From contig JAKSCV010000022.1 of NCBI GenBank assembly GCA_022360445.1, forward strand, positions 1 through 64,000: DNA of 64,000 nt, given 5' to 3'. The DNA is from Gammaproteobacteria bacterium. GTDB lineage: Bacteria > Pseudomonadota > Gammaproteobacteria > UBA5861. A program made the position numbers and the translations under genes. The notes beneath the pieces are model-generated. The model was not told the DNA's origin, did not search any database, and saw only the letters and a program-made list of their open reading frames with translations. How positions within the stretch are numbered: the stretch's first letter is position 1; every line of letters begins with the position of its first letter. Positions 45,397 through 54,363 of the stretch are shown here, piece by piece.

Positions 45397-47689
45397 ACTG
45401 TGTGGCTACTTTCAGGTGGTTGTTAAAAAAAGCGATCAGCTTATCGTGCAGCATGTTTGTATTTTGGAAGAGAATGCCGTGTGTTTCTGAGGGAATCAGC
45501 TCCAGAACTTTATCGTTGACTTGTAATTGATCGTAAATGATCTGAGCACTTTCTGGAGCGACAACAGGGTCTCTGTCACCCTGAAAAACAGATACAGGTT
45601 TTTCTATCAGCTTCAAGCGCGGCTGTAAATCGGCGATGAGCTTGCGTAATTCATTCAAGCCATGCAGAGGGATACTGCGGTAATTGATGTTGGCATGTTC
45701 AGGGACGTTATCTAGATAGGGCTTAACACCTTCCCGAAAGGATAGAAGCTGGGCGATTTGGTTGACCCCATGAACCAGGGGGACCAGCATCATAGCTTTG
45801 TCCTGAAATCGGATAGGTACAGAGACAGCGGCCGTACCGCAAAGACAGCCGGGGTTTTCCGAAGCGACATGTAAGGCTAACGCGCCCCCGGTGGAAAAGC
45901 CGGTCAAAAACACGTGATCTGCATAACCTTGGGCTATTGTAATGGTTCGACGTACGTCGTCCAGCCATTCCTCGTAGTGGCGCTCTCGAAGATCGGCGGG
46001 GGAGGTTCCATGCCCAGCCAGCCGAGGACCGATAGCGATATAACCTTGTTGTGTCAGGTATTGGCCAAAGCCTCTTACTTCAGCCGGTGACGCTAGAAAC
46101 CCGTGAACTGTCACTATGGCAGCGCCGGTTTCTTTTTGCGGGAAAAGTAAAAAAGGTGCGGGATCTGCTGTTGCGCTCTCCTTGGCATTGATGTCTAAAT
46201 ATTTGTCTTGTGAAAACTTTGCTTTGTCATTGTGATAGGCCAGAACCTGATCGTCGAAGAAGCAGGTAGCCAGTTGTTTTTTGTCAATATGACGCCCTTC
46301 GGAGAGGGCTGCTTGAATGCATATTTGAAGGTAGCGTAACGGCGCAACTTCATTTGAATAGACGGCCACAGGGTTTTCGCGTCTTATTTCGTCAAATGCG
46401 TGTTCATCCAGTAATTTGGGTTGGAAGTGGTAACGCGTTTCACTCAGGCGGATCAATTGTGCTAAACCGGCAAGCTCCAGAAATTGCTCCAACTCTTTAC
46501 TGTTTCCCTTAGCCAGATCTTTGTAAAAGATAGGGTTTGCTAGCGTTCGGTGTAAGTGTGCTCCGGGTTGCTTTTGAATTCTCTTGATGGCGAGATAACA
46601 CGCATGATGGAAAACATCATGGTCAATATCAAAGACACCTTCTCTCAGAAGTTGCATGATGAGCGCGGATGCAATATGACTTAAATTGACAGTTGTTGCC
46701 TCATACATGCCAACCATGTAGTCATCTCTCACTTTGGCCGCGTGTTGATAGATACTTCGCGAAAATAATTTTTTATAAATTGAGTCTGGATGCTCTGTGA
46801 AGTAAAAGAAATCCTCCAGCTCATCCATCTTGGGTGAAATATGGCGGCTTAAAACGTGCTCCCACCAGCGCCAGTAGTCTGCGGGGTGGATTGGGTTTCC
46901 CAAGCGTACGTCCATATCGGTATCTTTTAGCAAGATATTGCCTTCAATCAAAAGCTCTTCAGAAGCCCTCAGACTCAAGCCCTTAGAGAGCAGCTCGGAT
47001 CCGCGCAGTAGTATGTTGTCATTGATGCGCAGTGGGTAAAAGGTGATATTGGCAGGGACGATTTCAGTGGGCCGCTGGCAGGCTTCCAGGAGTTGATCCA
47101 CATGGGCAAAGTCCAGTTGATCGCACCAGTGTTGGAGTTGCTCCCGTTTGCCTTTTTTATCCGCGTGATTGACAGCAGACTTGAAAGCATCCAGCCCCAT
47201 TGCCAAAACAGCCGAGCCTGTATGTTGCTTGCGACGGACGTCGGCCGAGCGAGAATAGACTTTGTAGTGGCCGTGCTCATCAATGACACTCCGGTCTTTG
47301 ACCATGCCACCTTCGGGGAAAATGACGACTTTGTGTCCATGCAGAATGGCTTTTGCCAGCAATGAAAAAAGTTGCGGATGGTTATGAGGAATAACACCCA
47401 CACTGTTAAGGTAATTGGTAAAGGCACTGTCTTCATTCGCGAAAAAATCGGCATGTGCCACCGAGTAGCAGTAACTGCCCGTTGCTTCATGGATTAAATA
47501 TTGAGGGATAAAGGTCTCGAAACGAGAGAAATGGTTGAATAGAAAAATGTCACCACTTTCTACCTGTCCGGCATCGTGATGAAGTTTGATATTAACGCTC
47601 AACAGTTTTTTCAGAATGCGAAAAAGGCGCACCGACCAATCATAAGTAGAGATTTTAAAATCTGAAGCCGATTCAGGTTTTTCTTCCAT
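45395..47689 (-). CDS. PlsC-type acyltransferase fused to alpha/beta hydrolase
   Basis: 764 residues. N-terminal half: acyltransferase with FNHFSRFETF (H53-x4-E58 where most members have H-x4-D), NYLNSVGVIP and FPEGGMV (124-130, motif III). Middle (about 300-490) is a glycerol-phosphate-acyltransferase-like extension. C-terminal third: alpha/beta hydrolase with VTVHGFLASPAEVRG oxyanion region, GFSTGG nucleophile Ser599, DRDP Asp707 and THG His737. Such a two-enzyme chain could both move and release acyl groups, for example in phospholipid or wax/triacylglycerol turnover; the substrate is unknown. No TM span is obvious beyond amphipathic helices. Confidence 0.88.
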   Translation of the reverse strand: MEEKPESASDFKISTYDWSVRLFRILKKLLSVNIKLHHDAGQVESGDIFLFNHFSRFETFIPQYLIHEATGSYCYSVAHADFFANEDSAFTNYLNSVGVIPHNHPQLFSLLAKAILHGHKVVIFPEGGMVKDRSVIDEHGHYKVYSRSADVRRKQHTGSAVLAMGLDAFKSAVNHADKKGKREQLQHWCDQLDFAHVDQLLEACQRPTEIVPANITFYPLRINDNILLRGSELLSKGLSLRASEELLIEGNILLKDTDMDVRLGNPIHPADYWRWWEHVLSRHISPKMDELEDFFYFTEHPDSIYKKLFSRSIYQHAAKVRDDYMVGMYEATTVNLSHIASALIMQLLREGVFDIDHDVFHHACYLAIKRIQKQPGAHLHRTLANPIFYKDLAKGNSKELEQFLELAGLAQLIRLSETRYHFQPKLLDEHAFDEIRRENPVAVYSNEVAPLRYLQICIQAALSEGRHIDKKQLATCFFDDQVLAYHNDKAKFSQDKYLDINAKESATADPAPFLLFPQKETGAAIVTVHGFLASPAEVRGFGQYLTQQGYIAIGPRLAGHGTSPADLRERHYEEWLDDVRRTITIAQGYADHVFLTGFSTGGALALHVASENPGCLCGTAAVSVPIRFQDKAMMLVPLVHGVNQIAQLLSFREGVKPYLDNVPEHANINYRSIPLHGLNELRKLIADLQPRLKLIEKPVSVFQGDRDPVVAPESAQIIYDQLQVNDKVLELIPSETHGILFQNTNMLHDKLIAFFNNHLKVATQ

Positions 47690-47752
47690 GCACTGATTTC
47701 CCTGTGAACTGTATGCGATAACAGTGTGATTGACAGATGAATCTATTCAAGC

Positions 47753-47785
47753 AAAAAGGGGGCCTAAGTCAATAACTCAAGCCCC
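47753..47785 (-). terminator. Terminator of the 3-hydroxyacyl-CoA dehydrogenase gene
   Basis: On the minus strand a 12-bp stem (GGGGCTTGAGTT, with some G-T pairs) with a 3-base loop, then CTTTTT. Lies 17 bases after the stop. Confidence 0.8.
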
Positions 47786-47802
47786 TAGGGGAGGTGACTT
47801 AG

Positions 47803-49119
47803 CTATTCGACAGGTACGGGATGAAATTGACCGTCCAATCCTAAATATTTACTCCCCTCGTTTTGATAAAAACTCGAGGCCCCGCTATCTAACAAAATGG
47901 AGAGCATTTTGGGTATGGGGCGGCCTTCGGCTTTTAGTTGGTCTGCAAAGGCCAGTGCACCGAGTTCGTCAATGAGTTCGAAAGGACCCTTAGCCCAGTT
48001 ATAACCCCAGCGCATGGCGCGGTCTACGTTCACGATATCATCGGCAATCTCAGGAATCAGACTTGCGGTGTAAGCGAGTGTTTCGCTCATCAGTTTCCAC
48101 ACGAAACGGCCTTCCGGGGTGCTCGCGCTCATCAGTGTTTTATAAGCACTTTCTGCTTCACTGAGGCTCACTGTTTCAACGGAGCGCCACGCTTTAGTTG
48201 GCAGGTCATAGATTAATTTTTCTTTGCTGCCGCCTTCCTTGATATTCATTTTATAGAAACCGGCACCGGCCTTACGCCCAATCTGGCCTCTTTGAACCAT
48301 GGCTTGTACTTCAGCAGGTACATCGACATAAGGTTGACAGGCATCATCTGCCGGCAAAGTTTCTTTCAGATTGACACCAACCAGGCCAATCACGTCAATA
48401 CCCACTAGATCCATCAGACCGAATAGGCCAGTAGGCGGTAAGCCGATGGGTTTTGAAAGCAGCGCATCAATTTTTTCCATGCTCACACCGTCTTCTAGGG
48501 CTTGTTCTGCGAGTTTCAGACCGATCAGGAGCCAGAGACAGCCAATGCGGTTGCCAATGAAATTGGGGGTGTCCTTGGCATAGACCACGCCTTTTTTCAG
48601 CGTTTTGCCTAGGTGTGTGGCCAGTGCAGAAATAACATCTGGGTCTGTTTTTTCGCCAGGAACAAGTTCAACTAGCTTCATAATATGGACTGGGTTAAAG
48701 AAGTGTGTGACCGCGATATCCTGACTCAGTGCATCAGAAAAACCTTCTGTCATGTCTTTGATCATGATGCCAGAGGTGTTACTGCTATAAATTGAGCCGG
48801 GCTTGCGTACGGTCTCCAGCTTGCTGATTAAATCTCGCTTGGCAGCTAAATCTTCGATAATGACCTCACAAATCCAATCCACAGACCCCAAAGCCTCCAG
48901 ATGGTCATCAATGGCGCCCGTTGTAATGCGCGCAGCAATCGCTTTGTCCGGAATAACCGGGTTGCGCCCTGAGGTGAGGCGCTCAAGCGCTTTGTGAGCA
49001 AAATCCGCGTTAAGGTCCAGCAGCAAAACGGGTTTGCCTGCTATCGCATTGACAGCAGCGATGCCACTGCCCATTGTGCCAGCGCCAATAACGGCGACAG
49101 ATTCAATTGTTCTTTCCAT
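47803..49119 (-). CDS. 3-hydroxyacyl-CoA dehydrogenase (FadN/FadB-like, without enoyl-CoA hydratase domain)
   Basis: 438 residues: NAD-binding Rossmann domain (VAVIGAGTMGSGIAAVNAIA), catalytic histidine/glutamate region (THFFNPVHIMKLVELVPGEK) and duplicated 3HCDH C-terminal domain (FVLID-like FGLMDLVGIDVIGLVG and MRWGYNWAKGPFELIDELGA). It oxidises 3-hydroxyacyl-CoA in beta-oxidation. In FadN/FadB-type multifunctional proteins the sequence QFHPVPVE is followed by an enoyl-CoA hydratase half; here it stops there. GGAG precedes the ATG at 49119. Strong terminator downstream. The hydratase must be encoded elsewhere. Confidence 0.92.
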   Translation of the reverse strand: MERTIESVAVIGAGTMGSGIAAVNAIAGKPVLLLDLNADFAHKALERLTSGRNPVIPDKAIAARITTGAIDDHLEALGSVDWICEVIIEDLAAKRDLISKLETVRKPGSIYSSNTSGIMIKDMTEGFSDALSQDIAVTHFFNPVHIMKLVELVPGEKTDPDVISALATHLGKTLKKGVVYAKDTPNFIGNRIGCLWLLIGLKLAEQALEDGVSMEKIDALLSKPIGLPPTGLFGLMDLVGIDVIGLVGVNLKETLPADDACQPYVDVPAEVQAMVQRGQIGRKAGAGFYKMNIKEGGSKEKLIYDLPTKAWRSVETVSLSEAESAYKTLMSASTPEGRFVWKLMSETLAYTASLIPEIADDIVNVDRAMRWGYNWAKGPFELIDELGALAFADQLKAEGRPIPKMLSILLDSGASSFYQNEGSKYLGLDGQFHPVPVE

Positions 49120-49305
49120 TAAGTACTCCAAAATCGTGATAAAGGGTGTTGTTTTAGCGCATGATTACTAAGGCAGTAAGGTCCAACAGTCTAATTTTAA
49201 CGGTCTGAAGAAGATAATTCAGCTCTGCGGGCAAAACCGTCCTCAGGGTCACAGATCATGATAGGATTTGTCTCAAAAATAACTCATGATTTAAGAGGTT
49301 AAAAC

Positions 49306-49932
49306 ATGCTGATTCGTAAAACTTTTCCTGTGGGTCCACTGCAATGTAATTGCTCAATCATTGGCGATGATGTGACAAAGCAGGCCCTAGTTGTCGACCC
49401 AGGCGGGGAAGCACAGATGATTTATGCCGAGTTGCAAACGCTGGGTTTAAAGCTTAAGGCTATTATCCATACCCACGCTCATCTGGATCATATTCTTGCC
49501 GCAGGCGAACTCAAACGTTTAACAGGCGCACCGATCATCTTGCATAAAGACGATAAATTTCTTTGGGATAGTCTGGAAATGCAATGCAATATGTTTGGTA
49601 TTCCTTATGTTGCTCAGCCTGATCCGGATGAATGGGTACACGATGATCAAGACTTGAAATGTTGTGATGGCGTCGCGATCCATACGCCTGGGCATACGCC
49701 GGGCTCTATTTGTTTTTGGTTTGAATCGCATGATTTGCTAATTGCCGGGGACACATTATTTTTGGGCTCCATTGGGCGAACTGATATTTGGGGCGGGGAT
49801 TTTGATGCCATACAAAAATCCATCCGAGAGCGCCTCTATACACTTACGGATGATGCCGTCGTTGTTACCGGGCACGGGCCGGATACAACCATCGGGGCAG
49901 AAAAGACAGGGAATGCTTTTATACGAGCCTAA
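49306..49932 (+). CDS. Metallo-beta-lactamase-fold hydrolase (glyoxalase II-like)
   Basis: 208 residues with the metal motif HTHAHLDHI (HxHxDH), later HTPGHTPGSICFW and GDTLFLGSIGRTD, and HGPDT at the end. It belongs to the short YcbL/GloB-like branch that hydrolyses thioesters such as S-lactoylglutathione. Without the C-terminal glutathione-binding domain of true glyoxalase II the substrate is not fixed. Faces fabI across a shared bidirectional terminator. Confidence 0.9.
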   Translation: MLIRKTFPVGPLQCNCSIIGDDVTKQALVVDPGGEAQMIYAELQTLGLKLKAIIHTHAHLDHILAAGELKRLTGAPIILHKDDKFLWDSLEMQCNMFGIPYVAQPDPDEWVHDDQDLKCCDGVAIHTPGHTPGSICFWFESHDLLIAGDTLFLGSIGRTDIWGGDFDAIQKSIRERLYTLTDDAVVVTGHGPDTTIGAEKTGNAFIRA

Positions 49933-49970
49933 AAGACCAAACAGGCTTCGAGATCAGAATATTTAAGAAA

Positions 49971-49993
49971 AAAAGGCCCATGCGGGGCCTTTT
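49971..49993. terminator. Bidirectional terminator between hydrolase and fabI
   Basis: 9-bp stem AAAAGGCCC with GGGCCTTTT around a 5-base loop, with A-run before and T-run after, serving both convergent genes. Confidence 0.9.
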
Positions 49994-50027
49994 GATATCG
50001 GTGGATATGGCGGCTGTGCAGCCTGCT

Positions 50028-50813
50028 CTAATAGGGGCTTGGCATCCCGATGATACTGGCGCCACTGTCAACATAAACCGTTTGCCCGGTAATACCGGAG
50101 GCAAGATCAGAGCACAGAAACGCAGCGGCGTTACCCACTTGTTCCGTTGTCACATTTCGCCGTAAGGGTGAGGTTTCTTCGACATAGCCTAATAACTTTT
50201 TGAAGTCGCTGATACCTGCGGCAGCCAATGTTTTAATAGGTCCGGCTGAAATAGCGTTGACACGAATACCTTGAGGGCCAAGTGAGTTCGCAAGATAACG
50301 CGTATTGGCTTCCAGACTTGCTTTGGCCAGACCCATGACATTGTAATTAGGTAATACCTGTACCGCGCCCAAATAGGTCATAGCCAAGAGAGCACCGTCT
50401 TCTCTTAGCATAGATTTGGCCGCTTTTGCGAGCGCGGAGAAACTGTACGAGCTCACATCATGTGCAATTTTAAAGCCTTCGCGATTAACAACGTCCAAAT
50501 AGTCGCCTTGCAGTTGATCCTGGGGCGCAAAAGCAACCGAGTGAATCAGAATGTCGAACCCTTCTGTCCAAGACTTTCCCAATTCGGAGAATAAGGTTTC
50601 AATCTCCTCGTCACTCTCTACGTTGCAAGGCAGAACAATGTCAGAGTTACATTCAGCCGCCATTTTGACAACGCGGTCTTTAAGACGGTCACCCATGTAA
50701 GTAAAGGCCAACTCAGCGCCTTCTCGGTGCATTGCTTGTGCAATACCCCATGCAATGGAACGGTTACTGGCGACACCTACAATAAGCGCACGTTTGCCGG
50801 AAAGAAATCCCAT
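50028..50813 (-). CDS. fabI: Enoyl-[acyl-carrier-protein] reductase FabI
   Basis: NADH-dependent reductase finishing each cycle of type II fatty acid synthesis. 261 residues; [39 protein letters not shown] and the Y-x6-K site [14 protein letters not shown], then [15 protein letters not shown]. This is the triclosan-sensitive SDR type. AGGAGT precedes the ATG. The upstream region is AT-rich; no FabR-type box was recognised. Confidence 0.97.
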   Translation of the reverse strand: MGFLSGKRALIVGVASNRSIAWGIAQAMHREGAELAFTYMGDRLKDRVVKMAAECNSDIVLPCNVESDEEIETLFSELGKSWTEGFDILIHSVAFAPQDQLQGDYLDVVNREGFKIAHDVSSYSFSALAKAAKSMLREDGALLAMTYLGAVQVLPNYNVMGLAKASLEANTRYLANSLGPQGIRVNAISAGPIKTLAAAGISDFKKLLGYVEETSPLRRNVTTEQVGNAAAFLCSDLASGITGQTVYVDSGASIIGMPSPY

Positions 50814-50984
50814 GAATAAACTCCTGAAGTGGTTTATTTAATTAATATTTATTAATTGGATATGCCGCAATTTTGGTGACACAGCGGTCAAAATAACCTT
50901 GTGCGGCCAATATTTTAACTATCCATTATGCAGATTGGCCATTGAAAAAAGCAACCAAAATGCGACTTTTAGCCGGTTGTTCGT

Positions 50985-51013
50985 TTGCAAGTTAGTGACG
51001 CGTGCGCCATATT
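50985..51013 (+). promoter_or_regulatory. Candidate promoter of the peptide transporter operon
   Basis: -35-like TTGCAA (50985-50990), 17-base spacer and -10-like CATATT (51008-51013), each 4/6. About 90 bases before the first gene. Confidence 0.35.
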
Positions 51014-51102
51014 ACGCGAAGAGGCTTGTGTTAAAAAGTCAGTCTATGTAACGGGCTTGGCGTGACAACTCAGATAACGATGTGAAGTTGATTGGGATCT
51101 AT

Positions 51103-52983
51103 ATGGAAAAACGTTTTACTTTCAAGGACTTTCTGTTTTTTGCATCTTTTGCTATCTTGGCTATCCTCATTCTTCTGGGCATGTACATGGTTGATCGTCA
51201 ATGGCTTGCCATGTCAGAAATGAAAAATATTCTGCAGGGGCAATCAAAAGACATTCGTCAGTTGAACAGCCAGTTGGCTACATTTAAACGCCAAATTGAC
51301 CAGGCCCAGCAAGCTGATTTTTTGCATAATCTGAAAAACAGTGAGGTTGTAGAAACGGCAGCCGATGCTTTTTCCCGTGCTAAAGTCGCGGTGAAACAAC
51401 CGGACTATGCAACCGGCGATTGGTTTGTCCGTGCATTTGGTGTGTCGGTAAAAACAATTACACCATTTATTTCCCAGGATGCCTATGCCAGCAGAGTCCA
51501 AGAATATGTCTTGGAAACATTATTGCAGCGGAATCCGGACACACTGGAATGGCAAGGTTTGATTGCGCAATCTTGGGACGTGAGTGAAGACGGTAGTGTT
51601 TACCGGTTTAAACTCCGAGACGATGTCTTTTTTTCGGATGGAGAGCCGCTGACTGCAGAGGATGTCGTCTTTACCTTTGACTTTATAATGGACGATAAAA
51701 TCGCAGCACCCAGGTTGCGTGCATACTACAATAAAATCGCCAAGGTAGAGGCAGAAGGTCAGTACCAAGTCGTCTTTTACTTTAAAGAGCCTTATTTTAA
51801 CAGTCTAGCTTTAGCAGGCTCGCTCGAAATCTTACCCAAACACTTCTATGCAGCCTATCTGGAAAAACCTGAAACCTATAACCAGTCTCGGGGGCTGTTA
51901 TTAGGTTCGGGGCCTTACCGTCTTAAAAACCCCAAAACCTGGTCGTCAGATCTGGGATTCATTGAGTTGGTGAGGAACACACGTTATTGGGGTGATGCCG
52001 AACCGAGCTTTGATGGTTTGTTATGGAAAATAATCGAAAATGACAGCGCCCGATTAACCACATTCCGGAATGGTGAAATTGATGTGTATGGTGCTCAACC
52101 GTCTGAGTTTTTACCCTTAAATCAAGAGCCTGACATCAAAGAAACAGCCAATACTTTTGAATATATGAGCCCGACGGCAGGTTATAGCTACATCGGCTGG
52201 AATCAGGAACGTAAAGGGAAACCCACATTATTTGCCGATACGAAAATACGCCAAGCCATGACTTACCTGACGGACCGGGAAAAAATTATAAAGGAAATTA
52301 TGCAAGGTTATGCTGAGGTCGCGGTAAGCCCGTTTAGCCCACGGAGCAAACAGCATACACCGGCATTAGAGCCTCGTCCTTTTAACTTAAACAAGGCAAA
52401 AGCGTTGTTGAAAGAGGCCGGGTTTGAACTGAGAGATCAAAGCGGTATCCTGAAAAACAGCGCAGGTGACCTTTTTGAATTTGAACTCGTTTATTTTCAG
52501 GACAGTGACAACACGAAAAAAATTGTCTTATTTTTGAAAGATGCATACGCCCGGGCTGGTATCCGGCTTATTCCTAAGCCGACCGAGTGGTCGGTCATGA
52601 TGGAGTTGATGGACCAACGGGATTTCGATGCCATTACATTGGGTTGGACCAGTGGCATCGAAATTGATGTTTTTCAGATGTTGCACAGTTCCCAAACAGT
52701 TGATAGGGGTGATAATTTTGTTAACTTTAAAAATACTGAGTTTGACGACTTAATAGAGCGTGCCCGCCACACGGTAATTGAATCCGAGCGGATGCCGCTC
52801 TGGCAGGCAGCAGAGAAAGTGCTTTACCGCGAACAACCTTATACTTTTCTCATGCGAGGCCAGTCGCTAGGATTTATTGATAAGCGGATAAAAAATGTTC
52901 AGCAAACTAATATTGGGTTGAATATAGGTTTTACACCTCTGGAAATTTACGTACCTTTGGTTGAGCAAAAGCGCACTAACTAA
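51103..52983 (+). CDS. Membrane-anchored peptide-type solute-binding protein (SBP_bac_5)
   Basis: 626 residues. Instead of a cleavable signal it begins MEKRFTFKDFLFFASFAILA with one membrane helix (about 10-29) and then a coiled coil (about 35-70, EMKNILQGQSKDIRQLNSQL). The oligopeptide-binding domain starts near 120 (VLETLLQRNPDTLEWQGLIA, LRDDVFFSDGEPLTAEDVVF) and contains GSGPYRL and IGWNQERKG. It should hand peptides or oligosaccharide-like ligands to the three genes after it. The ATG at 51103 has GGGAT upstream; a GTG at 51082 would add seven residues. Most Gram-negative relatives are free in the periplasm. Confidence 0.9.
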   Translation: MEKRFTFKDFLFFASFAILAILILLGMYMVDRQWLAMSEMKNILQGQSKDIRQLNSQLATFKRQIDQAQQADFLHNLKNSEVVETAADAFSRAKVAVKQPDYATGDWFVRAFGVSVKTITPFISQDAYASRVQEYVLETLLQRNPDTLEWQGLIAQSWDVSEDGSVYRFKLRDDVFFSDGEPLTAEDVVFTFDFIMDDKIAAPRLRAYYNKIAKVEAEGQYQVVFYFKEPYFNSLALAGSLEILPKHFYAAYLEKPETYNQSRGLLLGSGPYRLKNPKTWSSDLGFIELVRNTRYWGDAEPSFDGLLWKIIENDSARLTTFRNGEIDVYGAQPSEFLPLNQEPDIKETANTFEYMSPTAGYSYIGWNQERKGKPTLFADTKIRQAMTYLTDREKIIKEIMQGYAEVAVSPFSPRSKQHTPALEPRPFNLNKAKALLKEAGFELRDQSGILKNSAGDLFEFELVYFQDSDNTKKIVLFLKDAYARAGIRLIPKPTEWSVMMELMDQRDFDAITLGWTSGIEIDVFQMLHSSQTVDRGDNFVNFKNTEFDDLIERARHTVIESERMPLWQAAEKVLYREQPYTFLMRGQSLGFIDKRIKNVQQTNIGLNIGFTPLEIYVPLVEQKRTN

Positions 52984-52986
52984 CAG

Positions 52987-54363
52987 ATGTATACCTATTT
53001 ATTGCGCCGATGCTTGTTTATGATCCCAACCTTGCTGGGGATCACGCTGGTGGTTTTTTCTGTAATGGCATTCTCCCCAGGTGGTCTCTCTGCCCAGAGC
53101 CTGGTTGATGATCAAAACCTGGAGCCGCAGGCTAAAAAAGCGTTGCAGGATTATTATAACCGTCGCTATGGCCTGGATTTACCCGCGCCACTTCAGTATT
53201 TACGTTGGTTGAATAATGTGTCACCCATTGGTTTCGTTATTGACGAAAATGGCCACACACAACAGTTTTCGCTTTGGAAGGGCTCTGATCTTGGCACTAG
53301 CTTTCGCTATGGTCGGCCGGTATCTGAACTCTTAAAAGAGCGCGTACCGATCACTCTATTGCTCAATATCATCACAATTCCGCTCATTTACATTGTCGCG
53401 ATTGCCATTGGTGTGCGCGCGGCTACTGAGCGAGGTAGCACGTTTGATATGAGCGCCAGCGCCATTATGCTGGCTTTGTGGTCAATCCCGACGATGCTCG
53501 CAGGTATTTTACTGATTGGTTTTTTTGCCAGTAACCAATATTGGCCTTGGTTCCCCGCTGGGGGGTTGAGTCAAAGAGAAGCATTGATGATGCCTTTTTT
53601 ACCTCACTGGGAACACGTGAGTGATGTTGTCGTGCTTGGGCTCTCTGTATTGGCCAGTACAGCTGTGTTTGTTTTCATTAGCCGACGAGCGAGTCCGTTA
53701 ATCAGAACATCAATCATGGCGTTCACAGGTGGTTTTTTAGGGGTTGTGATGGCCGCCCAAGTGAGTGATGGACTTTTACTGAAAATTATTATGGGCAATA
53801 CGCTCGCTTTTATCTTTTCGGTTGTAGGGTATACCCGTTATATCGCCTTGAGGGTACTTTTTATGGGCCTGATTGGCTTATCGTTTGGAATTACAGTAGC
53901 GATTTTTTTCCAAACGGGGGAGTTCGTACCAGGCTTCCTACTGGATCGCATCTGGCATTTGGTTTTACCAATATTATGTCTTTCGTATAGTGGGTTTGCT
54001 TTTTTAGCCAAGTTAACCCGCTCATCAGTATTGGAAAATCTGCAAGCCGATTATGCCCGAACGGCACGCGCCAAAGGTGTTTCGGAACACGAAATACTCT
54101 GGCGTCATGTCTTTCGAAACAGCCTGCTGCCCTTGATCACCGTATCCGCCACATTGTTGCCTGGGCTACTGGGTGGGTCAGTGATTGTTGAGAGCCTGTT
54201 TTCTATCGAAGGGATGGGAAAGTTAGCGGTTGAAGCGGTCAAAGGCAGAGATAAGGAATTAGTGCTTTCGATCACATTGATCAGTGGTTTATTAACATTG
54301 GCTGGCTATTTAATTGCTGATATTTGTTACGCCATTGCAGACCCGCGAATAAGTTATGATTAA
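52987..54363 (+). CDS. Peptide ABC transporter permease, YejB/DppB type, expanded
   Basis: 458 residues, versus about 310-365 in DppB/YejB. The N-terminal YLLRRCLFMIPTLLGITLVV, periplasmic YGLDLPAPLQYLRW and C-terminal ATPase-docking loop YARTARAKGVSEHEILWRHV with FRNSLLPLI are standard; it ends ADPRISYD as YejB does. Between about 213 and 318 lies an insertion with three or four hydrophobic spans not found in YejB (VVVLGLSVLASTAVFVFISR and following). Three bases after the binding protein; overlaps the next permease by eight bases. Confidence 0.92.
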   Translation: MYTYLLRRCLFMIPTLLGITLVVFSVMAFSPGGLSAQSLVDDQNLEPQAKKALQDYYNRRYGLDLPAPLQYLRWLNNVSPIGFVIDENGHTQQFSLWKGSDLGTSFRYGRPVSELLKERVPITLLLNIITIPLIYIVAIAIGVRAATERGSTFDMSASAIMLALWSIPTMLAGILLIGFFASNQYWPWFPAGGLSQREALMMPFLPHWEHVSDVVVLGLSVLASTAVFVFISRRASPLIRTSIMAFTGGFLGVVMAAQVSDGLLLKIIMGNTLAFIFSVVGYTRYIALRVLFMGLIGLSFGITVAIFFQTGEFVPGFLLDRIWHLVLPILCLSYSGFAFLAKLTRSSVLENLQADYARTARAKGVSEHEILWRHVFRNSLLPLITVSATLLPGLLGGSVIVESLFSIEGMGKLAVEAVKGRDKELVLSITLISGLLTLAGYLIADICYAIADPRISYD

